Origin: Ichthyophonus hoferi
Taxonomy: Eukaryota; Opisthokonta; Ichthyosporea; Ichthyophonida; Ichthyophonidae
NCBI GenBank assembly: GCA_002751075.1
Contig: NAOQ01000323.1
Location: forward strand, 36,203-82,750
Direction of reading: 5' to 3'
DNA: 46,548 nt
Below are positions 14,801 through 26,800 of the stretch, piece after piece. The first letter of the stretch is position 1, and every line of letters starts with the position of its first letter. The position numbers and the translations under genes are program-made. The notes below the pieces were generated by a model, which ran no database searches, had not been told where the DNA came from, and saw nothing but the letters and a program-made list of their open reading frames with translations.

Positions 14801-17800
14801 GAGCGGCTATATCTAACATGGTGCATTGTATTGCCCCTTCCTTCTGCCTATAAATGCCCCTTGATCCATGCCTATCATATCCGACCAGTGATCAATGTAT
14901 AGCTGTATCTGTTGGCAATCATGGACCCCAAGCTATCTACAATCCCTTAGAGTTGCTCTACTACACGTACCCCGATGTGAATCAATTCCACTAGGTTATA
15001 TAGTGGTCTGTAACATAAATAAGAGAGAGGAAATATCAATGCAGTTTAGTTCACTGTGCTCTCCACACCGGATGACAACCTACCTTTCGGTGTAGAATAG
15101 CTTTAGGTCTCCTGTCCGTACATACAGCAACATCTCCTCCACTTGGTGGGTGGAGTTGGACTTACTGCTTTTAGCTACCCTGAAGCTTAAAACCTGCCCC
15201 CACTCCTTAGTATCTAGCCTCCTACTACTGCCTGCATAAGCTATTTATTGCTAGGTTGTTACCCGCCCCATTCAACTACAATACATGGATCAATTATACA
15301 TATTCTCTTTATAGCCTTGTCTATATCCTCCACCCCTCCCTAGGCCTGAAGACAGGACACGTCATACCTCTTTGGCATAGTTATAGAGGATATGCTGGTA
15401 CAGGCTGCCATCCACAGTGCGGTCCATCACACAAACTCCGGAGATATTCCCCTGTGGATGGCTGTATGTCATGCCCCAAATACCTAGTATGACAACCAAC
15501 CAACTGTCTTTCTCTAGCGCCCTTACACCGTCCCATGGTAATACATAAGACTTGTACTAGGAATATTAAATCAGGCTATCAAATCTTTAGAGACCCATAC
15601 TGACGGGTGATCTAAAACAGTGACTTCACCCTCTACGTAAGGGGGTCCGAGGGACTGATCTATGATGAGACCCCATACATGTCTAGGTGGCCTACATACC
15701 ACATATATATCCTGTGGTAAGGTGTGTGTCTACCAGGAGTATGGCGCCCCTACCTGTAACAGCAGACAGTCCTCCGTAATCTCCACTCCCAGGTGAAGGC
15801 CTGACAGGTCTGCAGACAGAACAGCTCGCTTATTCTGCTCATCCCATCCCAGGTTAGCATGGATCCCTGTAGAAGATAACCACTATCTGCATACATACTA
15901 CTTACCTGGACCAATACCACTCCGACCTGTCGAATATTGGCTGTGATACGCATCTTTGGTCGGCGGACTGGCACAGCCTCGCTCATACTAGCAGTATCTG
16001 GCTGGATTTGCAGCAGCGCAGAGTCTATCTGGGACCTGGGTAGGGTAGGGTCTATAGAAGAAGCAGGGCTGGATACAGACACGGGGGGGGTATCGTAGAA
16101 CCGGTCAAGCATATCCGAGAGGGTCTGGATGAAGGTCATTACCTCGGTAATGGTTTCAGGCACTACATTCAAAAGCAGGGTGTTGAATGACATGGTGATG
16201 CCCATCTCAAACCCCTGTGTGCACCCACCCAGTCAGGCTCTGGTCTGTATCATTCCCATGGTCCTCTGAACATAGCAACCAGTCACAGGCCAATAGCTTT
16301 AATCATCCCCTTGCAGGGCAGGCCATATGGTCTACCTGCACCAGGGTTAAACAGCGTATATCCATATGAAGTGGAATTTATGATTCCGATATAACCCAAT
16401 GTGACATACAACCTCCAGGGGAGATTAAATATGGAGGAGGTGCAAAAGATAAAGAAAACAAACCTGGTACTCAGTTACAAAGTTGGGATGTGCAGTGCCC
16501 ACTTTGTGCATTACTAGCCTGATCATCTCTTCCTTGCTATCACCCGTCTCCGCTTCTGTGAATGTCGAGTTCACTTGATCCCTGGACAGCCCCTACCTCG
16601 GTTAGCTCTATCCAATATCTCATAGGCCATTTCACAACATAGCTAACCCAATTGCAAGATAAACTTCTCCTCTGTCTTCATGGCTCTGCGTTATCCTTCT
16701 TACTCTGGCCTCTTGGCTCAGATAGGTCAAAACATGCCATTCCCTAGACAGGTTATCCGCACCAGTTATACGAAACTGTTTTCTTACTAGAGATATTCCC
16801 TTAATGGGTCAATTAAGATGCACATACAACCACTACCACGCTGGGAAATCTACCTTGATGTCATTAAATAGGGAAATTCGCGGCCACCAAGGCCCTGCAG
16901 ATCCGGGACTGAGAGGGAGGCCACAGTAAAGGAGAGCTTGGTGTCGTAGGGCCTCTGCTCCAGGGCTATGGCCACTCCTGTCACTTCCAGACCTATCAGG
17001 GCCTGACCTCGTTGAAGGATTACCTCCGAGTCCACCGTACCTATTGCAGCTCAAGTTAAAAACCAATTACTATCCAAGAATGACACTGGTGAGGACTGTG
17101 TAAATACGTGAACCAACAGTAATGTTTTACAGGGTGGGGGATATGAGCCCTCTAACAAATGGATGTTGTAAGGGGCAGGGCAAGACTGCATACAGGCTGC
17201 ATACAGGGTGGGGAAGAGGCTAGGACTTACTCGCTAGGCCTTGATTGCGGTGAACTGTGATCAGCATGTGAGGCATTTCAAAAGATAACATGGTCAGAAT
17301 GCTGCTGGGGTCCTTGGCCTTGGGCTGCAAATAGGTTTAGTGTTAATAAGAATATATGTTATATTATATCTAGTATTAATAAGAATATCTTATATTATAA
17401 GATACAGCCCTGCCCGGATCACCTGGCCGTAACCAATTACTATATAGCTGGGATGACGTGATATGTCATATATAGCATATTTCATAATAATATCCTGTAC
17501 TACCAATTATTTGCCTCAAGTTCAAGTTGACAGGTACTTAACAAAGGCCCTGTAATTAGTAAACCTCACGTGATTGGAAAAAAGATAGATGTAGCATAGG
17601 ATCACACTCTCTTAGCGCAAAGCAAAACCCATGTCCTGGCGGGAGGCCTACCTGCATCTCTCGATCCATTGGTAGTTGGGCAAACACCACATCGTCATCT
17701 GTATTGAGGTCCTCTTCTAATACACTGTATGGGGCTGACTGGTACGACTCTGTGGATGGGGCACTACTGCTATGGGAAAAGGCCCCTATAAAGCAACTGG

Positions 17801-20800
17801 TCACATCCACAATCTGCAGGATGCATGACTTGGTTAGTACCCCTGCCAATCTAGGCCTAGAGCAGGACTACAGTACACCCCTTGATTTGCAGCATACCTT
17901 GGAGGCATTGCCAGAGGCCAAATATGCTCACTAGGTATCATATCCAAGCCAAATAGTCACAGTCACAATCCCACATACCTTTCTGTCGGAAGCGTGGACC
18001 TCCAGATTTGGCAAGGTAGCCGTCACAACTGTATGTGGATACTCCGGTAATATCTGCAAACATATAGTTAATGCATATGACTAGATAATGTAGGTCCTAC
18101 TATCATGGCAATGGCTAGTACCTTATGTTTTAATTCCATACCACATATCAGACTACCTTTATATACCACATATTAGACTAACTCTACCCCACATGTCGAG
18201 TGACAATCGATGTCATGCTCCCTAATGACATCACAGAACTGGGTCAATCATATATGTAATGTAATGTGATTAAATAATCTTGACTTCCTCTATAGATCCA
18301 GAGATACAACAAGACAATGGCCCATGCTGACAACGTGACAATCAAAATAAGCCGGATATAACAGTACCCCTGCAGTGGACGAGAATCATGGATATATCAT
18401 ATACTATTTGCTACACTACATCGCATTGTTTCCGTAGCCCTACAAAGAGGCATGCAATCCAATAGTATGACATGAATAATAACAATTAAGTAGGATAGAT
18501 GTGCATAACGTCAAAACTAGGGGGTTGGAGGTGCGCAACACATGAGTTACGTGCAGGGGAAAGACCTGCCTTGGTAATGCATTTGTTCATCGACATATTC
18601 ATGCTGAACTTGTCTATTACATGCATCCCACTAGTCTTTAATAGCATGGCTGCCCGCCAATTAGACCTGGCCTTTGAGCTCAATAGCTGTGGAAGGACAG
18701 AAGAGAGGGTCAGCTGACAGATCATGGCCCCAGGGAACAACATAAACCAAAGAGATATACAAGGCAAACAGAAGTATGAACGAGATACTTTTATGTAAGA
18801 CACCAATATAGGTACAGTAGTGGGTGCAATAGACTAGTATGCTAGAAAACACCGGTCCTACCTGGGCATCATTGAGCTCCAAAATGAAGCAGTCGTACAT
18901 GGATGTGTCAGTGTACGAAGTACTCGGGTGGCCCTTCCTGCTTATCGTCTCTTATTAGTTGGGGATATAACTGAATGACAACCATCCACTAGTACGCCTA
19001 TTAGAGTGACGTGGCTTTCTTGTCTAATGCCCTGATTGGCCAACTAACGAAACTAACACACCTAATTTCTATTCATTGAGTACCATGAAGGTGCAGAGCG
19101 TGAAGCCAGCCACTCAGGATACACCTTTAATAGCCAATCAATCTTTTCAATGTTATATTTGAACATGCTATCACGGTAAAGTTACAATCTAGTGCATTCA
19201 GCTACTCACTCCCTCGACTCAGCCCGGGTGGCTAATATTGCAGCCACTTCATCAACACTGGCAAGACTAGTAGTAGATTTACAACGATTGCGTCGGGGCG
19301 AGTCCATATGAATACTATTAATCTTGAACTGGCCCAGGTCCAATACCACGATAGATGTGTCAGGATCATCGGCCCTGTGCCCCATGACATATAAATGAGC
19401 TATAATATATATCTACCTTGATGGCCCTTCTACACTACTGCCCTGGCTTCCTCGCCTGGCTGGAGACTTGGCATCCACCTACCTCTCGGGAATCACAATG
19501 TTGGGGGCATCAATAGTGATGGATACGTCATACATAGTCCGGCTGTGCATGGCAGTCCATACACTTTGACTGGTACTTTGTACTTGTTTCTGAGCCGCTA
19601 CTGCTATGCTGTGAGCCACCTGTGGAGGCCCAATGGCGGCTTAGCCTATAGTTCCCGTACTATATGGCCTAGTCACAGCCACTTGCAAATTGCGTGAAAA
19701 GAACAAAGAAGGCCCACTGAAATGATGGTCGCCCATCATAATTGATTGATTATTCTCTTGTGAGTTTTCCTATGCCTTTGTGGCTGTGCACCAATCAAGG
19801 TGATATCAAGTCTGGCCAAATTATGAACCTCTGTAATTAACTGCCTGTATAAGCAGATTATACTCCATAGGAGCTTTACCTTACCAGCTTACTAGCTCAG
19901 GTACAAGACATAGTCAAAAACAACAATACATACTGTGCCAAAACAAGACTCAAATAACAGTAATTGGAAGCAAAAGAAAAATTATATTTGCTGTGCAAAA
20001 CTGGTTGGCAGAGACCCACCTGTAGGTGACTGGGCGGTGTGAAGAACTTGACCACCCTCTTGACGACCATGGGATTGTATACCAACATCTACAGGATCAC
20101 CCCAGGTCAGACATACAGATTGGCCTATGATGGACTGACACCCACTCCCAGGGGATGGTCATCCACACATTAAGCCTAATGATCAAAGCTATTGGCACCT
20201 TATCATAACCTTAAAGACATAGTAATTCATGCATGAATATACTACCTGCACACCGTGGCCTCTATACTATCTAGAATCTCACCTGGGTCTCCCTATCCTA
20301 CCTTCTATAGTCACCCACACATACCAGTGCTTTGGAGTAGATCCAAATGCGGACATCTGCTGTAGAGTTGATAGGTTTGGACTCGTGTACAAAGGAGAAT
20401 AGCGCTTTACTCTTGCTAACCCCACATATCGAAGGTACCTTTTCCTGCCGCCTGTAACCCTTCCCTCAGTCACCCACACATTACCGTAATCTAATACTCT
20501 ATAAGTAGAAGATCTAGGAACAGTAACACATCATTGGCCAATATATGTAAGATTAATAATACACCAATAGGCATCCAGTAGCCTTCCGTGCTCTATACAA
20601 TGTTGTATTGGCTGGCAGGAACAGGGGGACTATTGCCATATTAGGGTGGGCCCTAGCCAGCCCCTAGCAGAGACAGCACTGCATATCTCATTTCTATGCA
20701 GGCTAACTATATCGATACGGATAAATAAGGTACGCATATACACTAAGGTATGCCCTGCCCCACAAGCACTAAGGTATGTATGCACAAAGCCTAAGATACA

Positions 20801-23800
20801 GCCATGCATATCACAGAGGCCACAGCTTACCCCCTGGTAGCCGCCAGGAGAGGGGAGCACGGTACCGACTGTGCAGCAGCTGAGTCGTAGGCTGGACCTA
20901 CAATGGTGGCAAAGGGTGCCTCTTTTGTTATTTTGTCGTGGAGACACAGGGAGCCTAGCGTCATCTCCGTCAACAGGCTATTGCTACCTGCCCTATGGCT
21001 AAGAGTGGCTACCAGATCGCTGAAGACCACCTCCACCAAGGGAACCTGCGGCCCTCAGTCCCCAGTCACTACCTTCCTCCTCACACCTCATGTGCTCCCA
21101 TGTAATACATACAACAGATAGGCAAGACAATCAACAACATAGATAACATAGATTTACGTTGCAGTACTGATCGTCCAGGGTGCTGAGGGTGAAGGTGCCC
21201 TTCTGGAGAGTAAAGGACAGTCGACTGGACACATAGTTGGGTGGCAACAGACTGTCCGATTCCCCCTCCTCCCCCACGTAGCCAATAGCAGTAAATAGTT
21301 CGTCACGCTGCTCCTCAGTCATAGCCAAGGCTTTCACTACCTGGTCTACTGGATGGTCCTGCCAGCCCGCCCTCTATTACTAACCATATACCATATACCA
21401 TATACCAGGCAAGACAGACAAGGGACATGGTCGCAATCTCTTTGCAAACTGGGGATCCTGCCACTAGTGGAATAGCTTGTAACAATCATTGGGTACAGGT
21501 ACATCAACCTACCTGGGCCTGGACGTTTGGCTGTGACAATTCCGCAGATGAAGTCGACCCCCACAGTCCACTGAACCATCTCGACTGATTAGGGGTGGAC
21601 TGAGAAGCCTGTTGAAGCTCGGCTTGTTTCTGTATAATCAAGGCGGGTTAGTCTACTGCTATACGCGGGTAATGCAAGGCATATATGTCTAGTACCTATA
21701 AGACTCCAGCATACTGATAGAATGTCTGATCAGGCCCCAGGGCCCTTTCCCTCCTGGCATATAGTATTTACATATCGCTCTAGGAACTATTTCTTAGCAG
21801 CTCATCCTATGGGTCTACTATTACATCCAATGTGTATCCTTGCTTATACACCAAAATATCCTATGCCAGGTAATCTCTAGCGGTACTGGTATGCAGTTTG
21901 AGACCTCAAACCCATTCCATCACATACCAGAACCCATCCTTCACCAATGAAGGGAAAGATTGATAGAAACAGGTATCATAAATCGACTTTATATATAAGA
22001 GGGCAAATAGAAAACCCATCTTTACAGAAACATCGTTCTGCTGTAATCGTAGGAGAGAGAGAGAAGGAAGAAGGAGGCAAACCTTGGCTGCTGCTTCTCT
22101 CAGAGGAGCTTCGTTTCTCAACTTCACATCTCCCAAACACCTGCAATTACATAATATAAAGGTCATGCGACATGTCAATATTACGTCATTGGCACATGAT
22201 CCCCTCTACATCATCCCACGACCAATGCTTACTCTCTAATCAAGAGCCATAGCCTAGTATGACTATGCAAAGAACATCTAGTAAGCAATAGACACAACCA
22301 AGAACTGGCCCCACATCACAAGCACACATTCATCCTCTGACTCCATATATATTTAAACTGCTATCCCTAGTGATATGAAACCACTACCAAGGTGGGCCTA
22401 GCCAGTCCCTAAATGGCATGGCTAGAGAGACATCGAGAGACAGTGTACCTGAAGTATCGGATATCCTCAAAGGCAAGCCGTTCCTCCAGGGAAATCAGAG
22501 AGGCGCTAACCTCAGAGGGCAGAACAGCCAGAGTCTTCATTTGCACATAGGCATCCACATAGGCATTACGGTCCTGGCACCTCTGCTTTAAGAACGCCCA
22601 GGTACATCGTCTACACATAAAGAGATATTAGTGTACAGACCAGTGGTCTGTAGGCTACATACCCTTAGTACTACTGCCACCTCTATTCTGATTCCTCTGC
22701 TGCTGGCACCAAATGCCAACTAGATATAGAGTGAGAGTGACCTTGGAATACTTATTTTTCCAAACAAATACATGCATACTTCGCCTAAATAATGGGTATG
22801 GTCAGGAGTAAATGTTGACAATTGGACAGTAATGAAGGGCATACAGGCATTACCCATTGGTTAATTTACGCCTTGATAAGCTAGTGATATAATTGGCGTG
22901 TGGAACATTTTTAAACCAGCACTTTAGTGTTGCCAGGAGAGGGTATGGCATGGCCATTCATTTAGGCCTCTCTCACTTGACTACCCTATTCACGCCCTTA
23001 CCTGTTGCGTTCTTTAATGTCGGCAAGGATGGAGTTGATGGCAAAGCGCCACAGCTGCCTGGGCTGCAATCGTAAATCGCCACTCTCTGGTTGTCAGCCA
23101 TGTCAATATCATATTCACCCATAGGAAGGCCCATTGCACAGCCATAGCCAGACTAATGTAGACTAGAACATAGTGCGGGACTTCTAGGCAGGCTGTAGCT
23201 ATCCTTTACATCTAGTGTTTACTACCATACCCGAGGCACTGCATACAGACACTACATCACATCCTAGCCTACTCACCGGGGGTCTGCTTATATTTTCGAT
23301 ATCGCTCTCCACGACGAGACCTTGAAAAGGCCTCCAGCACTTGCATGCAACTCTGGTACTGAACCTCTGCCCCACCCCCATAAGTATCTAAGGATATCCA
23401 TTGCTGTCTGTAGGGTCCATAGCTTATGGATGACAACAATCTGCAGTGTGGCCTAACCAAATATACCCTATATGATGAAGACACTTGCTTGCACAGCAAA
23501 TATACACTGGTTTCCACTCCACCCACCCACATACACACGGCCGGACACCTGAATCGTCTAGCAACATATGGAGCACTACCTACCTTGGAGGTTAATGGGA
23601 ATGGCTGGCAGGGAGATGGTTACGGTGTGCTTCGGTAGAGTGAGATCTAGCGGGTTGGTATTGTTGAGAGTTACATTGGCCTTCATGGTAACAGGCCCTA
23701 GAATGTATGGCACCACCCCCTGTTTTCCCATTGCTATCCCAGGCTGTAAGTTAGTAGCTGTTACAATACCAGACAAAAAAATGATAGATGGTATTGAAAG

Positions 23801-26800
23801 AAGAAGACACAAAACAAAGTATTGTAGAGTAAACATGCTCTTGCCAAAAAGGAAACGGAAGAAGTGGTAAACTAGGAATAGACTAGAGATGGATTTAGTA
23901 ATGGTAAAAAAAAATGATGGAGAAATAAAAAGCTGTAGTAAAGGCGCTATGGAAGACAGTGTATTGACTAGGGTAGAGCACCTTAAAGCCTGATACTATT
24001 TTCATGTTTTCTGTTATTGCAGTCATAGGACCACATATCTAGCCTAATCTAATAGGTATGTGTGTTGGGTATAGCAGCCAATAGGATTACACACCAATGC
24101 TGCCAGACACCGTGTTCATGAAGGCAAAGAACTCATGGCGCTGTATGCTCTCCGAAGGCATCATGGGGGCATTCTGCGGCAGTTGAAAATTAATCAGAGA
24201 TGGCCAAGTATGGGCTAGGACTATATGTACTATATATGCACTATATGTACTAGATGTACTATATGTACTATATGTACTATGTATGCATTATATGTACTAT
24301 ATGTACTATGTACTATACGTACTATATGTACTATGTATGCACTATATGTACTAGATGTACTATACGTACTATATNNNNNNNNNNNNNNNNNNNNNNNNNN
24401 NNNNNNNNNNNNNNNNNNNNNNNNNNNNNNNNNNNNNNNNNNNNNNNNNNNNNNNNNNNNNNNNNNNNNNNNNNNNNNNNNNNNNNNNNNNNNNNNNNNN
24501 NNNNNNNNNNNNNNNNNNNNNNNNNNNNNNNNNNNNNNNNNNNNNNNNNNNNNNNNNNNNNNNNNNNNNNNNNNNNNNNNNNNNNNNNNNNNNNNNNNNN
24601 NNNNNNNNNNNNNNNNNNNNNNNNNNNNNNNNNNNNNNNNNNNNNNNNNNNNNNNNNNNNNNNNNNNNNNNNNNNNNNNNNNNNNNNNNNNNNNNNNNNN
24701 NNNNNNNNNNNNNNNNNNNNNNNNNNNNNGTACTATATGTACTAGGTATGCACTATATATACTATATGTACTATATGTACTATATGTACTATGTATGCAC
24801 TATATGGACTATATGTACTATATGTGCACTATATGTACTATATGTACTATGTATGCACTATATGTACTATATGTACTATATATGCACTCTATGTGTCCAT
24901 ACAGCTGGCAACAAGAGATCACAAGCTGTTAAGGGAACGTCATACTATTGGATGTATCCAAGGGACAGTTAATTATGTCAAGGCTAGTTTAGAGTGATTA
25001 CATATGAATCTCATCTATATTCTCATGAGAACATCCCTACATCGCCATTGCAACCCATAGTACTGCAGGTAACCAGAGCTATGCTACAGTAGCTAATAAG
25101 TATTAAGAAGAGGCCAGGCTAGAAGGGGCATGGCCTAAGTGAAGCACCTACCACGTGGTAGTAAAGGGCTAGGTTTTTAAGCTGCAGCTCCTTGTGGGAG
25201 AAGGGGCTCTCTCCCTGTACAAACTGGATCTCACCATATTCGTTTGTCGATCGTGCCGTAAAACTCTCCAAGGTCAAGCCAATAGCTAGGGGTTGCTGTA
25301 GAAAGAGCCCCAATCAGCAAGGAATTGTAGGAATTGTAGGGCATTAACATTAAGCACTGCCCACAGAGTATTACTATTAAATCAGTGCTGCACTGTACGG
25401 CAAGGAGGCATTCAGCCGTCCAATAATTATACTATACATAAGGATTGGCACCAAGCTGCATGCAAGTCTATTGATTAAGACCATGTATGAATGCCGCGAA
25501 GGGGAGAGCATATGAGGTAGGGAAGTACTAACACCAATCTGTTAGGCCAGGCCTACCCTTTGTCTCCTCCTTCTACTACCCCTTCCCATGTGAATATAGA
25601 CTAGGGGTGTACAGACCTCAGGGGTGGAGGTGCAGTCCTCATAGCGCAGATGGACATCTTCTATCACCAGCTGCAGGTTATTAATAATCTTTCCTACCAG
25701 TGTTGCGTTGAAATTATCGCCTGTGTGGTCATCCTACCACCCCCCAGTTAGGTTAACATAAGCCCGCCATAGGAGCGCCAGTGTGGTCCCCGAGCGGGCT
25801 ACTCCTTTCCACCTTCTCTCTCTCTCTCTCTCATCCTCTCCTTCCTCTTCTCATCTTGCACTCGTCTATTTCTAGCAATTCTCTTTATAAAGCATATCTT
25901 CTTATAGTCTTGTCCTGTATTTTTCCTTTCTTTTATATTTTTTCTACTCTTTTCTCTCATATTTTCCTTGATTTGGTCTATTTGTTATTTATTCTTTACT
26001 CGGACGTTGGTTTATTTTCACTTTCCTTCCTGTGTATAGTATGTTAGTAGAGCTAGAACTACCCTTTTCCCCCTCCCCCCCGTGTACCTTCATTAGCTGT
26101 TTCTTCTTTAACGACTCAAATTCAGCCAGTAGTTGCTGCTTAGTGGCTTGTAGACGCTGCTTCTCCAGCATGGGATCGTACTACCCTCCCAAAAACAGGC
26201 AATGAGAACCAGTGATCATTGAGTAGGATAATACTCGACAGCTATTTATTCTCTATCAATAGCAAGGGCTGCTATATTCACAGCTTCTTATAGACCAATG
26301 GCAAGCACAAACACGACATCAACCTTATCTCACCTGAACTTGGACTCTCGGATTAGCTAACACATACAGCCCCTTAATAGTCACCACGACAGGCTCTGCC
26401 TTTATATTTCGCCACGGGATACGCATGGTGAGCTTCTCAATGTGCCCTGCAGGAGAAAGGGGCCAGGGCGTCATTATCTTATATAAGGGCAGGCTATGGC
26501 CAGAGGGGCATGTGTGCCATGAGAGGTAGGTGCAAAATATCATTAAGAACATGGTAAGCCAAAACGATCCTACTAGCCCCTTACTTGGATAAGAAAGCGA
26601 CAACCTCTCAATGCAAGCAACATAATGTGTGAATCCTCTCCCATCTCACTGGCTCTGATCCTAACCCATATCGTCATAATGTGCATGCAGCCAGTCCCAC
26701 CCACACACAGTCCTTTCCTATTGGTATGAGACTAACCAGATCTGACATCGATTGGCAGGTGAAGCTCCTCTAGGGCTGTCTGCTTCAACGTCAGGCCCTC

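Larger units (their letters stand above)
15084..18686 (-). other. VPS13D: VPS13D exons 21-30
   Basis: Exons 18686-18570, 18053-17979, 17813-17652, 17324-17231, 17040-16854, 16581-16464, 16205-15906, 15882-15754, 15451-15368 and 15193-15084 encode about residues 784-1241. Landmarks are TATLPNLEVHASDRK, MLSFEMPHMLITVHRN, LVMHKVGTAHPNFVTEYQ, FNTLLLNVVPETITEVMTF and GNISGVCVMDRTVDGSLYQ. Exon 27 carries a Ser/Pro-rich linker. Exon 21 ends with a GC donor (AAG|GCAGGT); the alternative GT donor would force the next exon into a frame without VPS13 similarity. The exon 27/28 junction joins in phase only through a 23-nt intron (15883-15905); the ordinary-looking 39-nt choice ending at 15867 breaks the frame. 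Confidence 0.82.

Noticed and set aside
24225-24972. Overlapping plus-strand frames of 160-235 codons rich in Tyr, Met, Thr and Cys
   Set aside because: They are translations of the 9-bp satellite and the N run, which stays open in three frames by its repeat structure.
25781-26047. 88-codon plus-strand frame rich in Ser, Leu and Phe
   Set aside because: It comes from a pyrimidine-rich intron 4 tract of VPS13D; low complexity and no family similarity.
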